A stretch of DNA of 64,000 nt, taken from Carnegiea gigantea. Taxonomy: Eukaryota > Streptophyta > Magnoliopsida > Caryophyllales > Cactaceae. Position numbers and translations under genes: made by a program. Positions 21,531 through 33,270 of this stretch are shown one piece after another. Numbering within the stretch: position 1 is the first letter of the stretch; every line of letters begins with the position of its first letter. The DNA is taken from positions 124,001 through 188,000 of the forward strand of contig JAKOGI010000418.1 of the NCBI GenBank assembly GCA_029747015.1, given 5' to 3'. The notes beneath the pieces are model-generated. The model searched no databases. It saw only the letters and a list, made by a program, of their open reading frames with translations, and was not told where the DNA came from.

Positions 21531-22199
21531 TGATGGATATCAGCCCATGCAATCCTCAATTAGCCTTAATCATTTTTTTGAACCTGTTTCAGTTTTAAGT
21601 TGATTCATGAACTTAAACTTAATTTAACTTTGATTTATTTGCAAAGAGAGTTTATAAACATCCTAATAAACTCAATTGTGCAATTAAGTCAGTTTTAAAT
21701 TAAGTATTTTTGGTCAAACTATCAAAGGACTTGAAGCAGAAGGTTCTGGGTTTAAAGCAGTGCAGCAGCCTGATTTTGGGAGCCAAATATTTTCAACTTT
21801 CATAGGATTTAAGTTAATATTCACGACGTTGGCTTTCCAAAACATGTTTAAGCTCATATGGACTTCATTTACCCATCCAAATTAGTCTTTTAATCCAAAT
21901 TGTCAAAACTGCCGGTTGAGATAGAAGTGAGTCCGGTGTTGTGTATTGCATTCACTTGACTTATTTTGGGTTTAAGTCTGAAAGTTTTACATATTTTGGC
22001 TCCTAATGTCTTAGCTACGTAAGCATGTAAATAAATCTGGCTTATACTATGTAGACTAGGAGATCCAAGACATTTTGTTAAACAGTGCAGGCTGGACCTA
22101 GTTTTGGACCAGTCTAAGTATTCTTTGGATTTTGATGGGCAAATGATCTCTCAAACATGTGATTCCACATAGAGGAGTTAGAAGACATCCTAAGCTTTC
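21531..22199 (+). repeat. Family B 3' LTR (B2), 5' portion
   Basis: It starts TGATGGATATCAGCCCATGC next to the polypurine tract and follows the family LTR for 669 bases. It then ends at ...CATCCTAAGCTTTC, where the sequence continues as the reverse strand of the same LTR family. Confidence 0.85.
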
Positions 22200-22712
22200 G
22201 TAGGCAAGGAATTAGGGAATTAAAATATGTAAAAATTTTAGACTTAAACCAAAAATAAGTCAAACGAATACAATACATAATACCGGACTCATTTCTGCCT
22301 TAACTGGCAGTTTCGACAGTTTGGATTAAAAGACTGCTGTGCATGGGTAAATGAAGTCTACATAAGTTCAAACTTGTTTTGTTGGAAAGCTAACTTCTTG
22401 AACTTCAAGCTCATGGCAAAATATTGGACTTAAATCCTATGAAAGGTGAAAATATTTGGTTCCTAATACCGGGCTGCTGCACTGCTTTAAACCCAGAACA
22501 TTCTGTTTCAAGTCCTTTGATAGTTTGGACAAAAATACTTAATTTAAAACTGACTTAATTACATAATTGAGTTTATTAGGCTGTTAATAAACTCCTTTTT
22601 ACAGTTAAATCAAAGCTAAATTAGGTTTAAGTTCATGAATCCACTTAAAATTGAAACAGGTTCAAAAAAATGATTAAGGCTAATTGAGGATTGCATGGGC
22701 TGATATCCATCA
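22200..22712 (-). repeat. Family B 3' LTR (B3), 5' portion
   Basis: In minus orientation this begins TGATGGATATCAG at 22712 beside the B3 polypurine tract and runs 513 bases before meeting the inverted B2 LTR at about 22199/22200. Together the two halves form the second inversion junction. Confidence 0.85.
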
Positions 22713-23648
22713 TCCTCCCCTTGTTAGAAAAAATTTATCCTCAAATTTAAGCCATTAAATCTGGCTGAAATAACACCAACCACTCAAACAAGTCTTTCTT
22801 GTTTCTAAAGTTTCCTTTTCACTGATTCACATGGATTTGAATCTGGTTTGGACGGAAACCTTTGGATTCTTTGGGATTCCATTGCTCACAAGCTCTAAAT
22901 TCAAAATTTGAAGCTTGAAGTAATGGCATACTGAAGGAAATGAAACGGGTTGGATTGATGTGGTGTGTTTGTGGGGTTGTATGGTGGAGGTGGGAAGGAG
23001 TGTAGAGGCGTGGATGGACAATGGTATGTAGATTAGCTGGACTGTGTGCACAACTCTCTCCATTGATAACCCATGAACATATCTTGCCCTAACCCGTAGG
23101 TTTGGAGTGAGATATATCCTCTTGTTGTTTAGCTTCGTCTTCTTTTGGACCATCCCAAGTGCCTTCCAAAACAAGCATTTCACCCTCGTAAGGTTTATGC
23201 TCATCAAACTTCGGAGGTTGGTCGAAATTAACCTCCTTGCCTTCGTCTTCTTGAACGTCTGCCACACAGGCTTCCTTTCCTTCTCTTACATTGTCAACCT
23301 CACGACCTTTGTGACTATGGCCTACTTCCGATGACACCAAGGGCTGTTTAGCTTGCTTTCTCATTTCAAACAAAAAGGAGAGTAGATCGAATTCATGTTG
23401 TTACGACTTGAGCTTTATTTGCTGCCTCTCAAGGTCCCTTTGTTGCATCTTGAGATCAAAGGCATCAAATTCAGCTTTCAATTTGAGAAGTTTCCTAAGG
23501 GACATGGTGGGAGGTTATGGGTTGTGTTTTAGTGATGTGTTTGGGTTGATTTTTGGAATGTGTTTAGAATGTGTTTGAGGCTGACTTCGAGGGCGCATGA
23601 ATGGCGTGGGTTTCAGGCCAAGTTCTGAACTTGCTCTAATACCAAATA
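22713..23648 (-). mobile_element. Family B copy 3 (B3), internal region
   Basis: It is 936 bp from the polypurine tract (minus CAAGGGGAGGA, 22713-22723) to the primer site (23633-23644, TGGTATTAGAGC, one mismatch) and four-base spacer. The right-hand LTR is shared with B4. Confidence 0.9.
22819..23505 (-). pseudogene. Family B ORF, copy B3 (228 codons, two stops)
   Basis: ATG 23505 to TGA 22821-22819 is one frame of 229 codons with only two internal stops, and is the best view of the family's protein. The N-terminal 60 residues are Leu/Lys/Glu/Gln-rich and probably coiled-coil (MSLRKLLKLKAEFDAFDLK). A charged middle (KEACVADVQEDEGKEVNF, PPKFDEHKPYEGEMLVLE) leads to ISHSKPTG then GKICSWVINGESC. 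This last stretch resembles the Ty3/gypsy gag-protease linker that ends at the protease active site, with Asn where the catalytic Asp would stand. A His/Pro/Thr-rich tail and FEFRACEQWNPKESKGF follow. No capsid core, zinc knuckle, RT or integrase is visible. I infer a deletion-derived, non-autonomous element; the role of the protein is unknown. Confidence 0.65.
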
Positions 23649-25350
23649 TGATGTATCTCCCAAGGGTCTATGCTAAAACTCAATTCAAGCAAAAGCTTAA
23701 AACCACAAGAGAGTACGATCAAGGAAAAATCAATAAAATGGCACGTTATAAGCTGGTTGTGAATTAACTAAAATGTAAGGAGGGGAATAGATTTAGAATC
23801 AAGGGATTCTAAATGGGAAAAGGAAAAGAAAGGATAGATACTAAACAAATCTTTGGATGCAGAAATCGCCACCAAAGACTGATCTAGGCAGAACTAAGCT
23901 TGTTTAAGGATAGAAAAACACCACCAAGAGCAAGATCAGGGCCCTTAAACTATGATTCAGATACAGAAACACCACTTAATTAAGTTTAAGACTACACTTG
24001 AACACCTCCCTAACAGGCCTAGCTAGAGATAAGCAAGTTTAATATTTTAAGAGAAACAAGAGCAATGCTCTCAAATTTGATTTCAATTGATATTCAAAGC
24101 TTGGTTACAAATTGAGCATTCTAAGGCCTTTATATAAACGTCCTTCGGCAGAATGCTAGCAAAGGAGGTTTCCTTCATAGGAAAGAAATGTCTAAGTAAG
24201 CTTAGCTAGGTGCTTAGGACTAATCTAGTTTACAAGCTTCATTAACCTAAGATAATTACAAGCTGTAAGCTTAGTAATATAAAACAAATGACTAAGCTTA
24301 ACATTAAAACACTTAATTTAGCTTAATACATCAAAATACTAGAGGGAATAGACAAACAGCAACCGTAAAGTGCTTTTCCCCTTTTGGGCTAGCCAATCAG
24401 ATTGTAAGGTGCGGAATCTACCTTTGTTTTCTCATTAGCTAGGCTCTTTCCAAGGCTTATATACAGCATATGATAGTGTTTCTTACACCTTGAAAGTTTT
24501 TGAAGCAAGCAAGCAGGGTAGAAGCTAAGCAAACCCACTTGAGAAGGAAAATACACCTAGGTGCTTAACTTGGCAGAATACAGCAGTTTGCAAGCTTTGT
24601 TTGGATGCCACATTTCATATGTAAAACATGGACATAATTCGGATTTCCACACATGGTTGGAAAGCTTAGGATGTCTCCTAACTCCTCCATGTCGAATCAC
24701 ACGCTTTCGAGATCATTTGGCCATCAAAATCCAAAGAATACTTAGACTGGTCCAAAACTAGGTCCAGCCTGCACTGTTTAGCAAAATGCCTTGGTTCTCC
24801 TAGTCTGCTTAATATAAACCAGATTTATTTACATGCTTATGTGGCTAAGAAATTAGGAACCAAAATATGCAAAATTTCAGGCTTAAACCCAAAACAAGTC
24901 AAAGGAATACAATACACAAAATCGGACTCATTTCTGTCTCAACCGATAGTTTTGACAGTTCGGATTAAAAGATTAATTTGGATGGGTAAATGAAGCCCAT
25001 ATGGGCTGAAACTTATTTTGTTGGAAAGCTAACTTCTGGGATTTCAAGCTCATGGCAAAATATCAGACTTAAATCCCATGAAAGGTGAAAATATTTGGTT
25101 CCCAAAATCGGGCCGCTGCATTGCTTTAAACCCAGAACCTTCTGTTTCAATTCCTCTGATAATTTGGACAAAAACACTTAATTTAAAACTAACTTAATTA
25201 CACAATTGAGTTTATTAGGATGTTAATAAATGCCCTTTGCAAATAAATCAAAGTTAAATTAAGTTTAAGTTCATGAATCAACTTAAAACCAAAACAGGTT
25301 CAAAATAATGATTAAGGCTAATTGAGGATTGCATGGGCTGATATCCATCA
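23649..25350 (-). repeat. Family B LTR shared by B3 and B4
   Basis: A complete 1,702-bp LTR (minus TGATGGATATCAG...GGGAGATACATCA) acts at once as 5' LTR of B3 (primer site on its left) and 3' LTR of B4 (polypurine tract on its right). A TATA-like TTTATATAAA core lies near 24128-24136. Confidence 0.9.
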
Positions 25351-26294
25351 TCCTCCCCTTGTTAGAAAAAATTTACCCTCAAATTTAAGCCATTAAATCT
25401 GGTTGAAATAACACCAACCACTCAAACAAGTCTCTCTTGTTTTTAAATGTTCCTTCCCGCTCATGATTTACATGGATTTGAATCTAGTTTGGGCGGAAAC
25501 CTTTGGATTCTTTGGAATTCTGTTGGTCACAAACTCTAAATTCAAAATTAGAAGCTTGAGGTAACGACGTACTAAAGGAAATGAAACGGGTTGGATTGAT
25601 GTGGTGTGTTTGTGGGGTTGTATGGTGGAGGTGGGAACGAGTATAGAGGTGTGCATGGACAAAAGTATGGAGATTAGTTGGGCTGTGTGCAGAACTCTCT
25701 CCATTGATAACCCATGAACATATCTTACCCTGACTCGTAGGTTTAGAGTGAGATATGTCCTCCGATCCCCTTGTTTAGCTTTGTTTTCTTTTGGATCATC
25801 CCAAGTGCTTTCCAAAACAGGCATTTCACCCTCGTTAAGTTCATACTCATCAAACTTTGGAGGTTAGTCGAAATTAACCTCCTTACCTTCGCCTTCTTGC
25901 ACGTCTTCCACACAGGCTTCCTTTTCTTCTCTGGCGTTGTCAACTTCATGACCTTGGTGACTATGGTCTACTTTCGGTGATACCAAGGGTTGTTTGGCTT
26001 CCTTCCTCATTTCAAACCAGAAGGAGAATAGATCAAATTCATGTTGTTGCAACTTAAGCTTTATTCGCTGCCTCTCAAGGTCCCTTTGTTGCATCTTGAG
26101 ATCAAAGGCATCAAATTCAGCTTTCAATTTGAGAAGTTTTCTAAGGGACATGGTGGGAGGTCATGGGTTATGTTTTCGTGATGTGTTTGGGCTGATTTTT
26201 GGAATGCGTTTGGAATGTGTTTGAGGCTGACTTCGAGGGCGTATGAATGGCGTGGGTTTTAGGCCAACTTCTGAACTTGCTCTGATACTCAATA
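25351..26294 (-). mobile_element. Family B copy 4 (B4), internal region
   Basis: It runs 944 bp from the polypurine tract (minus AAGGGGAGGA at 25351-25360) to a damaged primer site (26279-26290, GAGTATCAGAGC). Both flanking LTRs are shared with neighbours. Confidence 0.9.
25468..26151 (-). pseudogene. Family B ORF, copy B4 (stop and frameshift)
   Basis: ATG 26151 starts an intact N-terminal region of 95 codons (MSLRKLLKLKAEFDAFDLK ... EGEGKEVNFD) ending at a TAA at 25866-25864, where B3 has CAA (Gln). The frame then continues with ESTWDDPKENKAKQG before a small insertion shifts it near 25770. The conserved tail is present in the shifted register, with VINGESS in place of VINGESC. Confidence 0.7.
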
Positions 26295-27996
26295 TGATGT
26301 ATCTCCCGAGGGTCTATGCTAAAACTCAATTCAAACAAAAGCTTAAAACTACGAGAGAGTACAATCAAGGAAAAATCAAGAGAATGGCACGTTATAAGCT
26401 GGTTGTGAATCAGCAAAATGTAAGGAGGGGAATGGATTTAGAATCAAGGGATTCTAAATGGGAAAAGGAAGAGAAAGGATAGATACTAAACAAATCTTTG
26501 GATGCAGAAATGGCCACCAAAGACTAATCTAGGCATAACTAAGCTTGTTTAAGGATAGAAAAACACCATCAAGAACAAGACTAGGCCCTTAAACTATGAT
26601 TAAGATACAGAAACACCACTTAATTAAGTTTAAGACTACACTTGAACACCGCCCCAACTGGTCTAGTTAGAGATAAGCAGGTTTAGTATTTTAAGTGAAA
26701 CAAGAGCAATGCTCTCAAATCTTATTTCAATTGATATTCAAAGCTTGGTTACAAAATGAGCATTCTAAGGCCGTTACATAAACGTCCTTAGGAAGAATGC
26801 TAGCAAAGGAGGTTTCCTCCATAGGAAGGAAACGTCTAAGCTAGCTTAGCTAGGTGCTTAGGACTAAGCTAGTTCACAAGCTTGATTAATCCAAGCTAAT
26901 TACAACCTATAACTTAGTAATACAAAACAAATGACTAAGCTTAAACATTAAAACACTTAATTTAGCTTAATACATCAGAATACCAGAGAAAATAAGAAAA
27001 CAGTAGCCGTAAAGTGCTTTTTTCCTTTTCGGCTAGCCAATCAGATTGTAAGGGGCATAATCTTCCTTTGTTTTCTCATTGGCTAGGCTCTTTCCAAGGC
27101 TTATTTGCAGCATATGATGGTGTTTCTTGTACCTTGAAAGTGTTTGAAGCAAGCAAACAAGGTAGAAGCTAAGCAAACCCACTTGAGAAGGAAAATACAC
27201 CTAGGTGCTTAACTTGGCAGAATAGTGCAGTTTGCAAGCTTTGCTTGGACGCCACGTTTCACATGCAAAACATGGGCATGATTCGGATTTCCATGCATGG
27301 TTGGAAAGCTTAGGTTGTCTTCTAACTTCTCCATGTGGAATCACACATTTTAGAGATCATTTGCCCATCAAAATCCAAAGAATACTCAGACTAGTCCAAA
27401 ACTAGGTCCAGCCTACACTATTTAAGAAAATGCCTTGGTTCTCCTAGTCTGCTTAATATAAACCAGATTTACTTACATGCTTACGTAGCTAAGACATTAG
27501 GGAACCAAAATATGTAAAAAGTTCAGACTTAAACCCAAAATAAGTCAGAGGAATACAATACACAAAACCAGAGCCATTTCTGTCTCAATCGACAGTTTTA
27601 ACAGTTTGGATTAAAAGACTGATTTGGATAGGTAAATGAAGTCCATATGAGCTTAAACATATTTTGTTGGAAAGCTAACTTCTTGAACTACAAGCTCATA
27701 GCAAAATATTAGACTTAAATCCCATGAGAGTTGAAAATATTTGGCTCCTAATACTGGGCTGCTGCACTGCGTTAAACCCAAAACCTTCTGCTTCAAGTCC
27801 TTTGATAGTTTAGATAAAAATACTTAATTTAAAACTGACTTAATTGCATAATTGAGTTTATTAGGATGTTAATAAACGCTCTTTGCAAATAAATCAAAGC
27901 TAAATTAAGTTTAAGTCCATGAATCAACTTAAAACTGAAACAGGTTCAAAAAAATGATTAAGGCTAATCGAGGATTGCATGGGTTGATTTCCATCA
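26295..27996 (-). repeat. Family B LTR shared by B4 and B5
   Basis: A second complete 1,702-bp LTR, the same length as the one at 23649-25350, shared in the same way. The inner end reads TGATGTATCTCCC on the plus strand at 26295; the outer end is ...TTGATTTCCATCA at 27996. The TATA-like site is mutated to TTACATAA. Confidence 0.9.
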
Positions 27997-28935
27997 TCCT
28001 CCCCTTGTTAGAAAAAATTTATCCTCAAATTTAAGCCATTAAATCTAGCTGAAATAACACAAACCACTCAAACAAGTCTTTTGTGTTTTTAAAGGTTCAT
28101 TTCCACTCATGATTCACGTGGATTTGAATCTGGTTTGGACGGAAACCCTTGGATTCTTCGGGATTCCATTGCTCACAAGCACTAAATTCAAAAGTGGAAG
28201 CTTGAAGTAATGGCGTACTAAAGGAAATGGAACAGGTTGGATTGATGTGGTGTGTTTGTGGGGTTGTATGGTGGAGGTGGGAAGGAGTATAGAGGTGTGG
28301 ATGGACAAAAGTATGGAGATTAGCTGGGCTGTGTGCACAACTCTCTTCATTGATAAACCATCAACATATCTTACCTTGACTCGTAGGTTTGGAGTGAGAT
28401 ATGTCCTCCCTTTGTTGAGCTTCATCTTCTTTTGGATCATCCTTAGTGCTTTCCCAAACAAGCATTTCACCCTCACCAGGTTCATACTTATCAAACTTCA
28501 GAGGTAGGTGAAAATTAACCTCCTTGCCTTCGTCTTCTTGAACGTCTTCCACACAGGCTTCCTTTCCTTCTTTTGCATTGTCAACCTCATGATCTTTATG
28601 GCTATGGTATACTTTTGGTGATCCCAAGGGCTGGTTGGCTTCCTTCCTCATTTCAAACCAGAAGGAGAGTAGATCAAATTCATGTTGTTGCAACTCGAGC
28701 TTTATTCGCTGCCTCTTAAGGTCCCTTTGTTGCATCTTGAGATCAAAGGCATTAAATTCAGCTTTTAATTTGAGAAGTTTTCTAAGGGACATGGTAGGAG
28801 GTTACAGGTTGTGTTTTGGGGATGTGTTTGGGCTGATTTTTAGAACGCATTTGGAATGTGTTTGTGGCTGACTTTGAGGGCATATGAATGGCGTGGGTTT
28901 CAGGCCAAGTTCTAAACTTGCTCTGATACCAAATA
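27997..28935 (-). mobile_element. Family B copy 5 (B5), internal region
   Basis: It is 939 bp, with polypurine tract (minus AAGGGGAGGA, 27997-28006) and an unaltered TGGTATCAGAGC primer site (28920-28931). Confidence 0.9.
28361..28792 (-). pseudogene. Family B ORF, copy B5 (longest uninterrupted copy, 143 codons)
   Basis: ATG 28792 opens 143 uninterrupted codons covering the coiled-coil start, the charged middle (KEACVEDVQEDEGKEVNF, KFDKYEPGEGEMLVWE) and SHSKPTSQGKIC. A TGA at 28363-28361 stands where B2 and B3 have TCA. The same frame continues beyond it to about 28096 with the family tail, where the protease-like motif reads LINEESC. It is called a pseudogene because of that stop, although a 143-residue product is conceivable. 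Confidence 0.65.
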
Positions 28936-30632
28936 TGATGTATCTCTCGAGGGTTTATGCTAAAACTCAATTCAAGAGCAAAAGCTTAAAACCATAAGAG
29001 AGTACAATCAAGGAAAACTCAAGAGAATGGCACATTATAAGCTGGGTGTGAATCAGCTAAAACGCAAGGAGGGGAATGGATTTAGAATCAAGGGACTCTA
29101 AATGGGAAATGGAAAAGAAAGGATAGATACTAAACTAATCTTTAGATAAAGAAATTTCCACCAAAGACTAATCTTGGTAGAACTAAGCTTGTTCCAGGAT
29201 ACAAAAACGCTGCCAAGAACAAGATTAGGACCCTTAAACTATGATTAAGATGCAGAAACACCACTTAATCAAGTTGAAGATTACACTTGAACACCACCCT
29301 AACCGGCCTAGTTAGAGATAAGCAAGTTTAGTGTTTTAAGAGAAACAAGAGCAATGTTCTCAAATCTAATTTCAATTGATATTCAAAGCTTGGTTACAAA
29401 ATGAGCATTCCAAGGCCTTTTTATAAACGTCCTTAGGCAGAATGCTAGCAAATGAGGTTTCCTCCATAGGAAGGAAATGTCTAAGTAAGCTTAGCTAGGT
29501 GCTTAGGACTAATCTAGTTTACAAGCTTGATTAATCTAAGCTAATTACAACCTATAAGCTTAGTAATACAAAACAAATGACTAAGCTTAACATTAAAATA
29601 GTTTATTTAGCTTAATACATTAGAATACTTGAGAAAATAAACAAACAGCAGCCGTAAAGTGCTTTTCCCCTTGTTGGCCAGCCAATCCGATTGTAAGGTG
29701 CTGAATCTTCCTTTGTTTTCTCATTGGCTAGGCTCTTTCCAAGGCTTACATGCAGCATATGATGGTGTTTATTGCACCTTGAAAGTGTTTGAAGCAAGCA
29801 AGCAAGGTAGAAGCTAAGCAAACCCACTTGAGAAGGAAAATACACCTAGGTGCTTAACTTGGCATAATACTGCAGTTTGCAAGCTTTGTTTGGACGCGAT
29901 GTTTCGCATGCAAAACGTGGGTATGATTTGGTTTTCCACACATGGTTAGAAAGCTTAGGATGTCTTCTAACTCCTCCAGGTGGAATCACACATTTTGGAT
30001 ATCATTTGCCCGTTAAAATCCATAGTATACTCAGACTAGTCCAAAACCATGTCCAGACTGCACTGTTTAATAAAATGGTTTTGGTTCACCTAGTATACTT
30101 AATGTAAACTAGATCTGTTTATATTTACATATCTAAGATATTAAGGAACCAAAATATGTAAAAATTTCAGACTTAGACCGAAAATAAGTCAAAGGAATAC
30201 AATGCACAAAACCTGACTTGTTTTTGTCTCAACCAGCAGTTTTGATAGTTTGCATTAAAAGACTGATTTGGATGGGTAAATGAAGTCCAAACGAGCTGAG
30301 ACTTGTTTGGTGGAAAGCTAACTTCTTGAAATTCAAGCTAATCACAAAATATTGGACTTAAATCCCATGGAAGTTGAAAATATTTGGTTCCTAATACTAG
30401 GCTGCTGCACTGCTTTAACCCCAGAACCTTCTGTTTCAAGTCCTTTAATAGTTTGGACAAAAATACTTAATTTAAAACTGACTTAATTGCATAATTGATT
30501 TTATTAGGATGCTAATAAACTCTCTTTGCAAAGAAATCAAAGTTAAATAAGTTCATGAATCAACTTAAAAATGAAGCAGGTTCAAAAAAATGATTAGGGC
30601 TAATTAAGGATTGTATGGGCTGATATCCATCA
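28936..30632 (-). repeat. Family B 5' LTR (B5), right end of the array
   Basis: A complete 1,697-bp LTR whose outer end TGATGGATATCAG (minus) lies at 30632. No polypurine tract follows; the sequence changes to unrelated DNA (CTCACCAATTTAC), so this is the true right end of the array. The first flanking bases (CTCAC) would be the target duplication, but the left end of the array is lost. Confidence 0.9.
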
Positions 30633-31799
30633 CTCACCAATTTACTAATGAGAAATCACAAAACCATTATTCCACAAATAAGTAGGGGAATGGCCATGAG
30701 CGCCCTACAGGCATGGACGAATAAACCTGGAGGTCAAAAGACCACCAAAGACTAGCCTATCCTAAAGAAAAAAAAAATGAAATGAACACAGGTTAGTACA
30801 AGGTTAGTATGATCAAAAGTTTAGGCCAAAATAATAAAAGAAGGATGCAAATACTGGAACAGTAACTCTTGCGTTCATCAATCTTAGAGAATCAATTTGA
30901 TGAGATGGGCACATGAGAAGCATGAGAACTAGGTCATGCATGCTATCAAATCCTTTTTATAAAATGGTGTACGGATAATGGAAAAATTATTAAAGTAGAC
31001 CGATTAACGTTGCCCATCTGTGGATGAGCAATTCACTATGATATTTTTTTATTTTCAAAAATAACAGCTGATATCGCACCATCATTTAGAGCCCTTTAAC
31101 ATTACCCATCATTTATCTTACGTATTTTCTATAATTTATTTTTTAATTGTAGACATGCAACATTATATTGCATGAGATCATCTTATGAAAGACATATTAT
31201 GAGCTGGGTGATTGCATGATGACTTCTAATAATTAGGTGATGATTGGGAGTTTATTTAGGGGTAACTTTTACAAAAGTCTTCCTCAAAGAATTATTGCTT
31301 GCCCTTAAAATTAAATACCGAGTCTAATATGAATTAGTGTTCACACAAAATATTCAAGAATTCACCCACAAAGGGCTTAGCCTCAATTAATCTCTTGCAA
31401 AATGGTGTCTTACCTAACAATTTAACTAATCTATCATTAGTCACCAATTTCACTTCTTTTGCTGCTGCAATTTAACCAACCTCCATTGTTGGATTTCAAG
31501 CTTTTGAGGCATCTTTCTCTCTTTACTTTTAGTTGGACTTAATGCTTTCTAGCTCAAGTGGTTATTTTGCTGACTGAATGTTACTTAAAAAGTATAGCTG
31601 AATGTTACTTAGAATCATATTTTATATTGATCCTATTAGCTATACTTTTTTTGAATAGTTAAATTAACCATGCTCATAATAGCATTAGTGAGTAATTAGT
31701 TTTGTTAATCATGTTTGGTTTTATTCAATGCTTTCACTAGTTTAGGATTGTGCTAAAATTAGCTGATACATGACTAACTTCAACGGCATGCCAAAGCAT
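30633..31799. other. No gene recognised; weak Tekay-LTR resemblance at the left
   Basis: The first 60 bases (CTAATGAGAAATCACAAAACCA...) weakly resemble the Tekay LTR start region at 8070-8110, so the family B array may have landed in a related LTR. The rest is AT-rich noncoding sequence with a poly-A run at 30767-30776. No ORF or terminus was recognised. Confidence 0.3.
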
Positions 31800-33270
31800 A
31801 ATAATTTTCCCTCACTCTCCCCCAAAATATTCCGGATAATAGGTAGATCCAGTCATATCCCTACTCTCTTGTCACTTTGTTTCCCCCAATGGAAGGATGT
31901 TGTTAAAAATCATTTAGAAAAAGAGTTTCCATTTGTTTGGTGCATTTAAAGCACATTTTCTCCTCCAAAGTTTTGTCTACCCTTCGTTGTGGATGATTAG
32001 AGGTCCTTTTTGAGGAAACCAAAAGAGTAGGATTTAGGTGTGTGCATTCCATCTCTTGTTTGTTCGAGTAAATTTCATCCTATTCCTTTACTCGCTAAAA
32101 TGACTTACTGCTGTCTCTTTATGGGATTTTTATGCAGAAATACATTCGAAGATTCTATAATTCCAACTCCTTGGGTTGAGATTGATCAGTTCTTCTACCC
32201 TCCTAATGCTTGCTTAACATTACTACCACTTAGCATGGTTTTCCAAGAAGTAGCTATCTATCTTAACCTATTAGGAACTATGGAATGCTTGTAATTCTTA
32301 ATTTAAACCATCTTGATTCTGGAACTTGCCTTCACCAACTTCTCCAGGCTCTAGATGTTCTTGTTTGCGCCTTATAATCCTTTCCTAGATATAGTGGGGT
32401 TTGAGATTCATATTTCTTCCGGAAGACTTTTACTACTTAGATGGCCTTGGTATTGTGAATCCTAAAAGCTTATACCCCAGGAAGGGCATCATTCTACTTA
32501 CCCATATTCCTTATCCATAGGTCTCCTACCCTTTTTGACTGGAAATGCAATTCCCTCTTACATAAGTAAGTTCCTTATCTTAGCCTCCTTTTTGCTCTAG
32601 AGAACATTTACTGATAATGTGTTAACCATACGACTCATTTTACTAGCAACTTATAGCATTACATCACATGTTGTTCTGCTATAACCAGCCTTGCATTAAG
32701 TAACATGAGCTTCCTTACTTATGACAATACATTAAAGGTCCAATTAAGTACCTCATTATACACATTATCGATGGGGAAGTTGAGTGACAAAGAAACAACT
32801 TCCTCTCTCCATCAGTGGGGACTCCTACATACATCCCAAGATTGTTTGCGATCTTGTATCTAAAATTGATTTTCAAACCCCATTTGCTCTACTCCAAGTG
32901 CTGGGGGATAAATATATAGGGCATTTAGAGAAGTTGATGATCTACCCTACAATGTTTTCAGAAAAATTAGCAACCTTTGTTTCAACAAAGAAAAGTGCAT
33001 TGTCCACAAAGAGGAGGTGTATTGTTGGCTAAACATGCTTTGCCGGGTCTTTGCCCTTTGGCCATCTATTATACACCCCATCCCTCATAAGAGTCAGGTG
33101 CCGCTCCATGCATAGTAAAAATAAGCACAGAGATAAGGGGTCTTGTTGAGTCAATTCAGTTAGAGTGAAATTCTAATAACAGAAAATACATTTTATCAGA
33201 GTCTAATCAAAGTGGCTACATGATAAAGTTAGACATATTGTGACCATAATTAAGGCTATGCATCGGATAG
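31800..33270 (-). mobile_element. L1-type LINE reverse transcriptase relic
   Basis: Minus-strand translation in shifting frames shows non-LTR RT landmarks in the right order: QDPLSLCLFLLCMER (for QGDPLSPYLF), about 70 codons on IHLLFVDKCTFL (for the FADD block), then LGMYVGVPTDGERK (for YLG-P-) and further left TSWKTMLSGSNVKQALGG (for the W-S---V---G region). The catalytic Asp pair is altered and the frame is full of stops. No ends, endonuclease or poly-A tail could be placed. Similarity is judged from memory of plant L1 elements. Confidence 0.55.

Noticed and set aside
28920..28931. Match to the 3' end of Met-tRNA, considered as a tRNA gene
   Set aside because: Only the 12-base primer complement is present, at an LTR edge; there is no cloverleaf.
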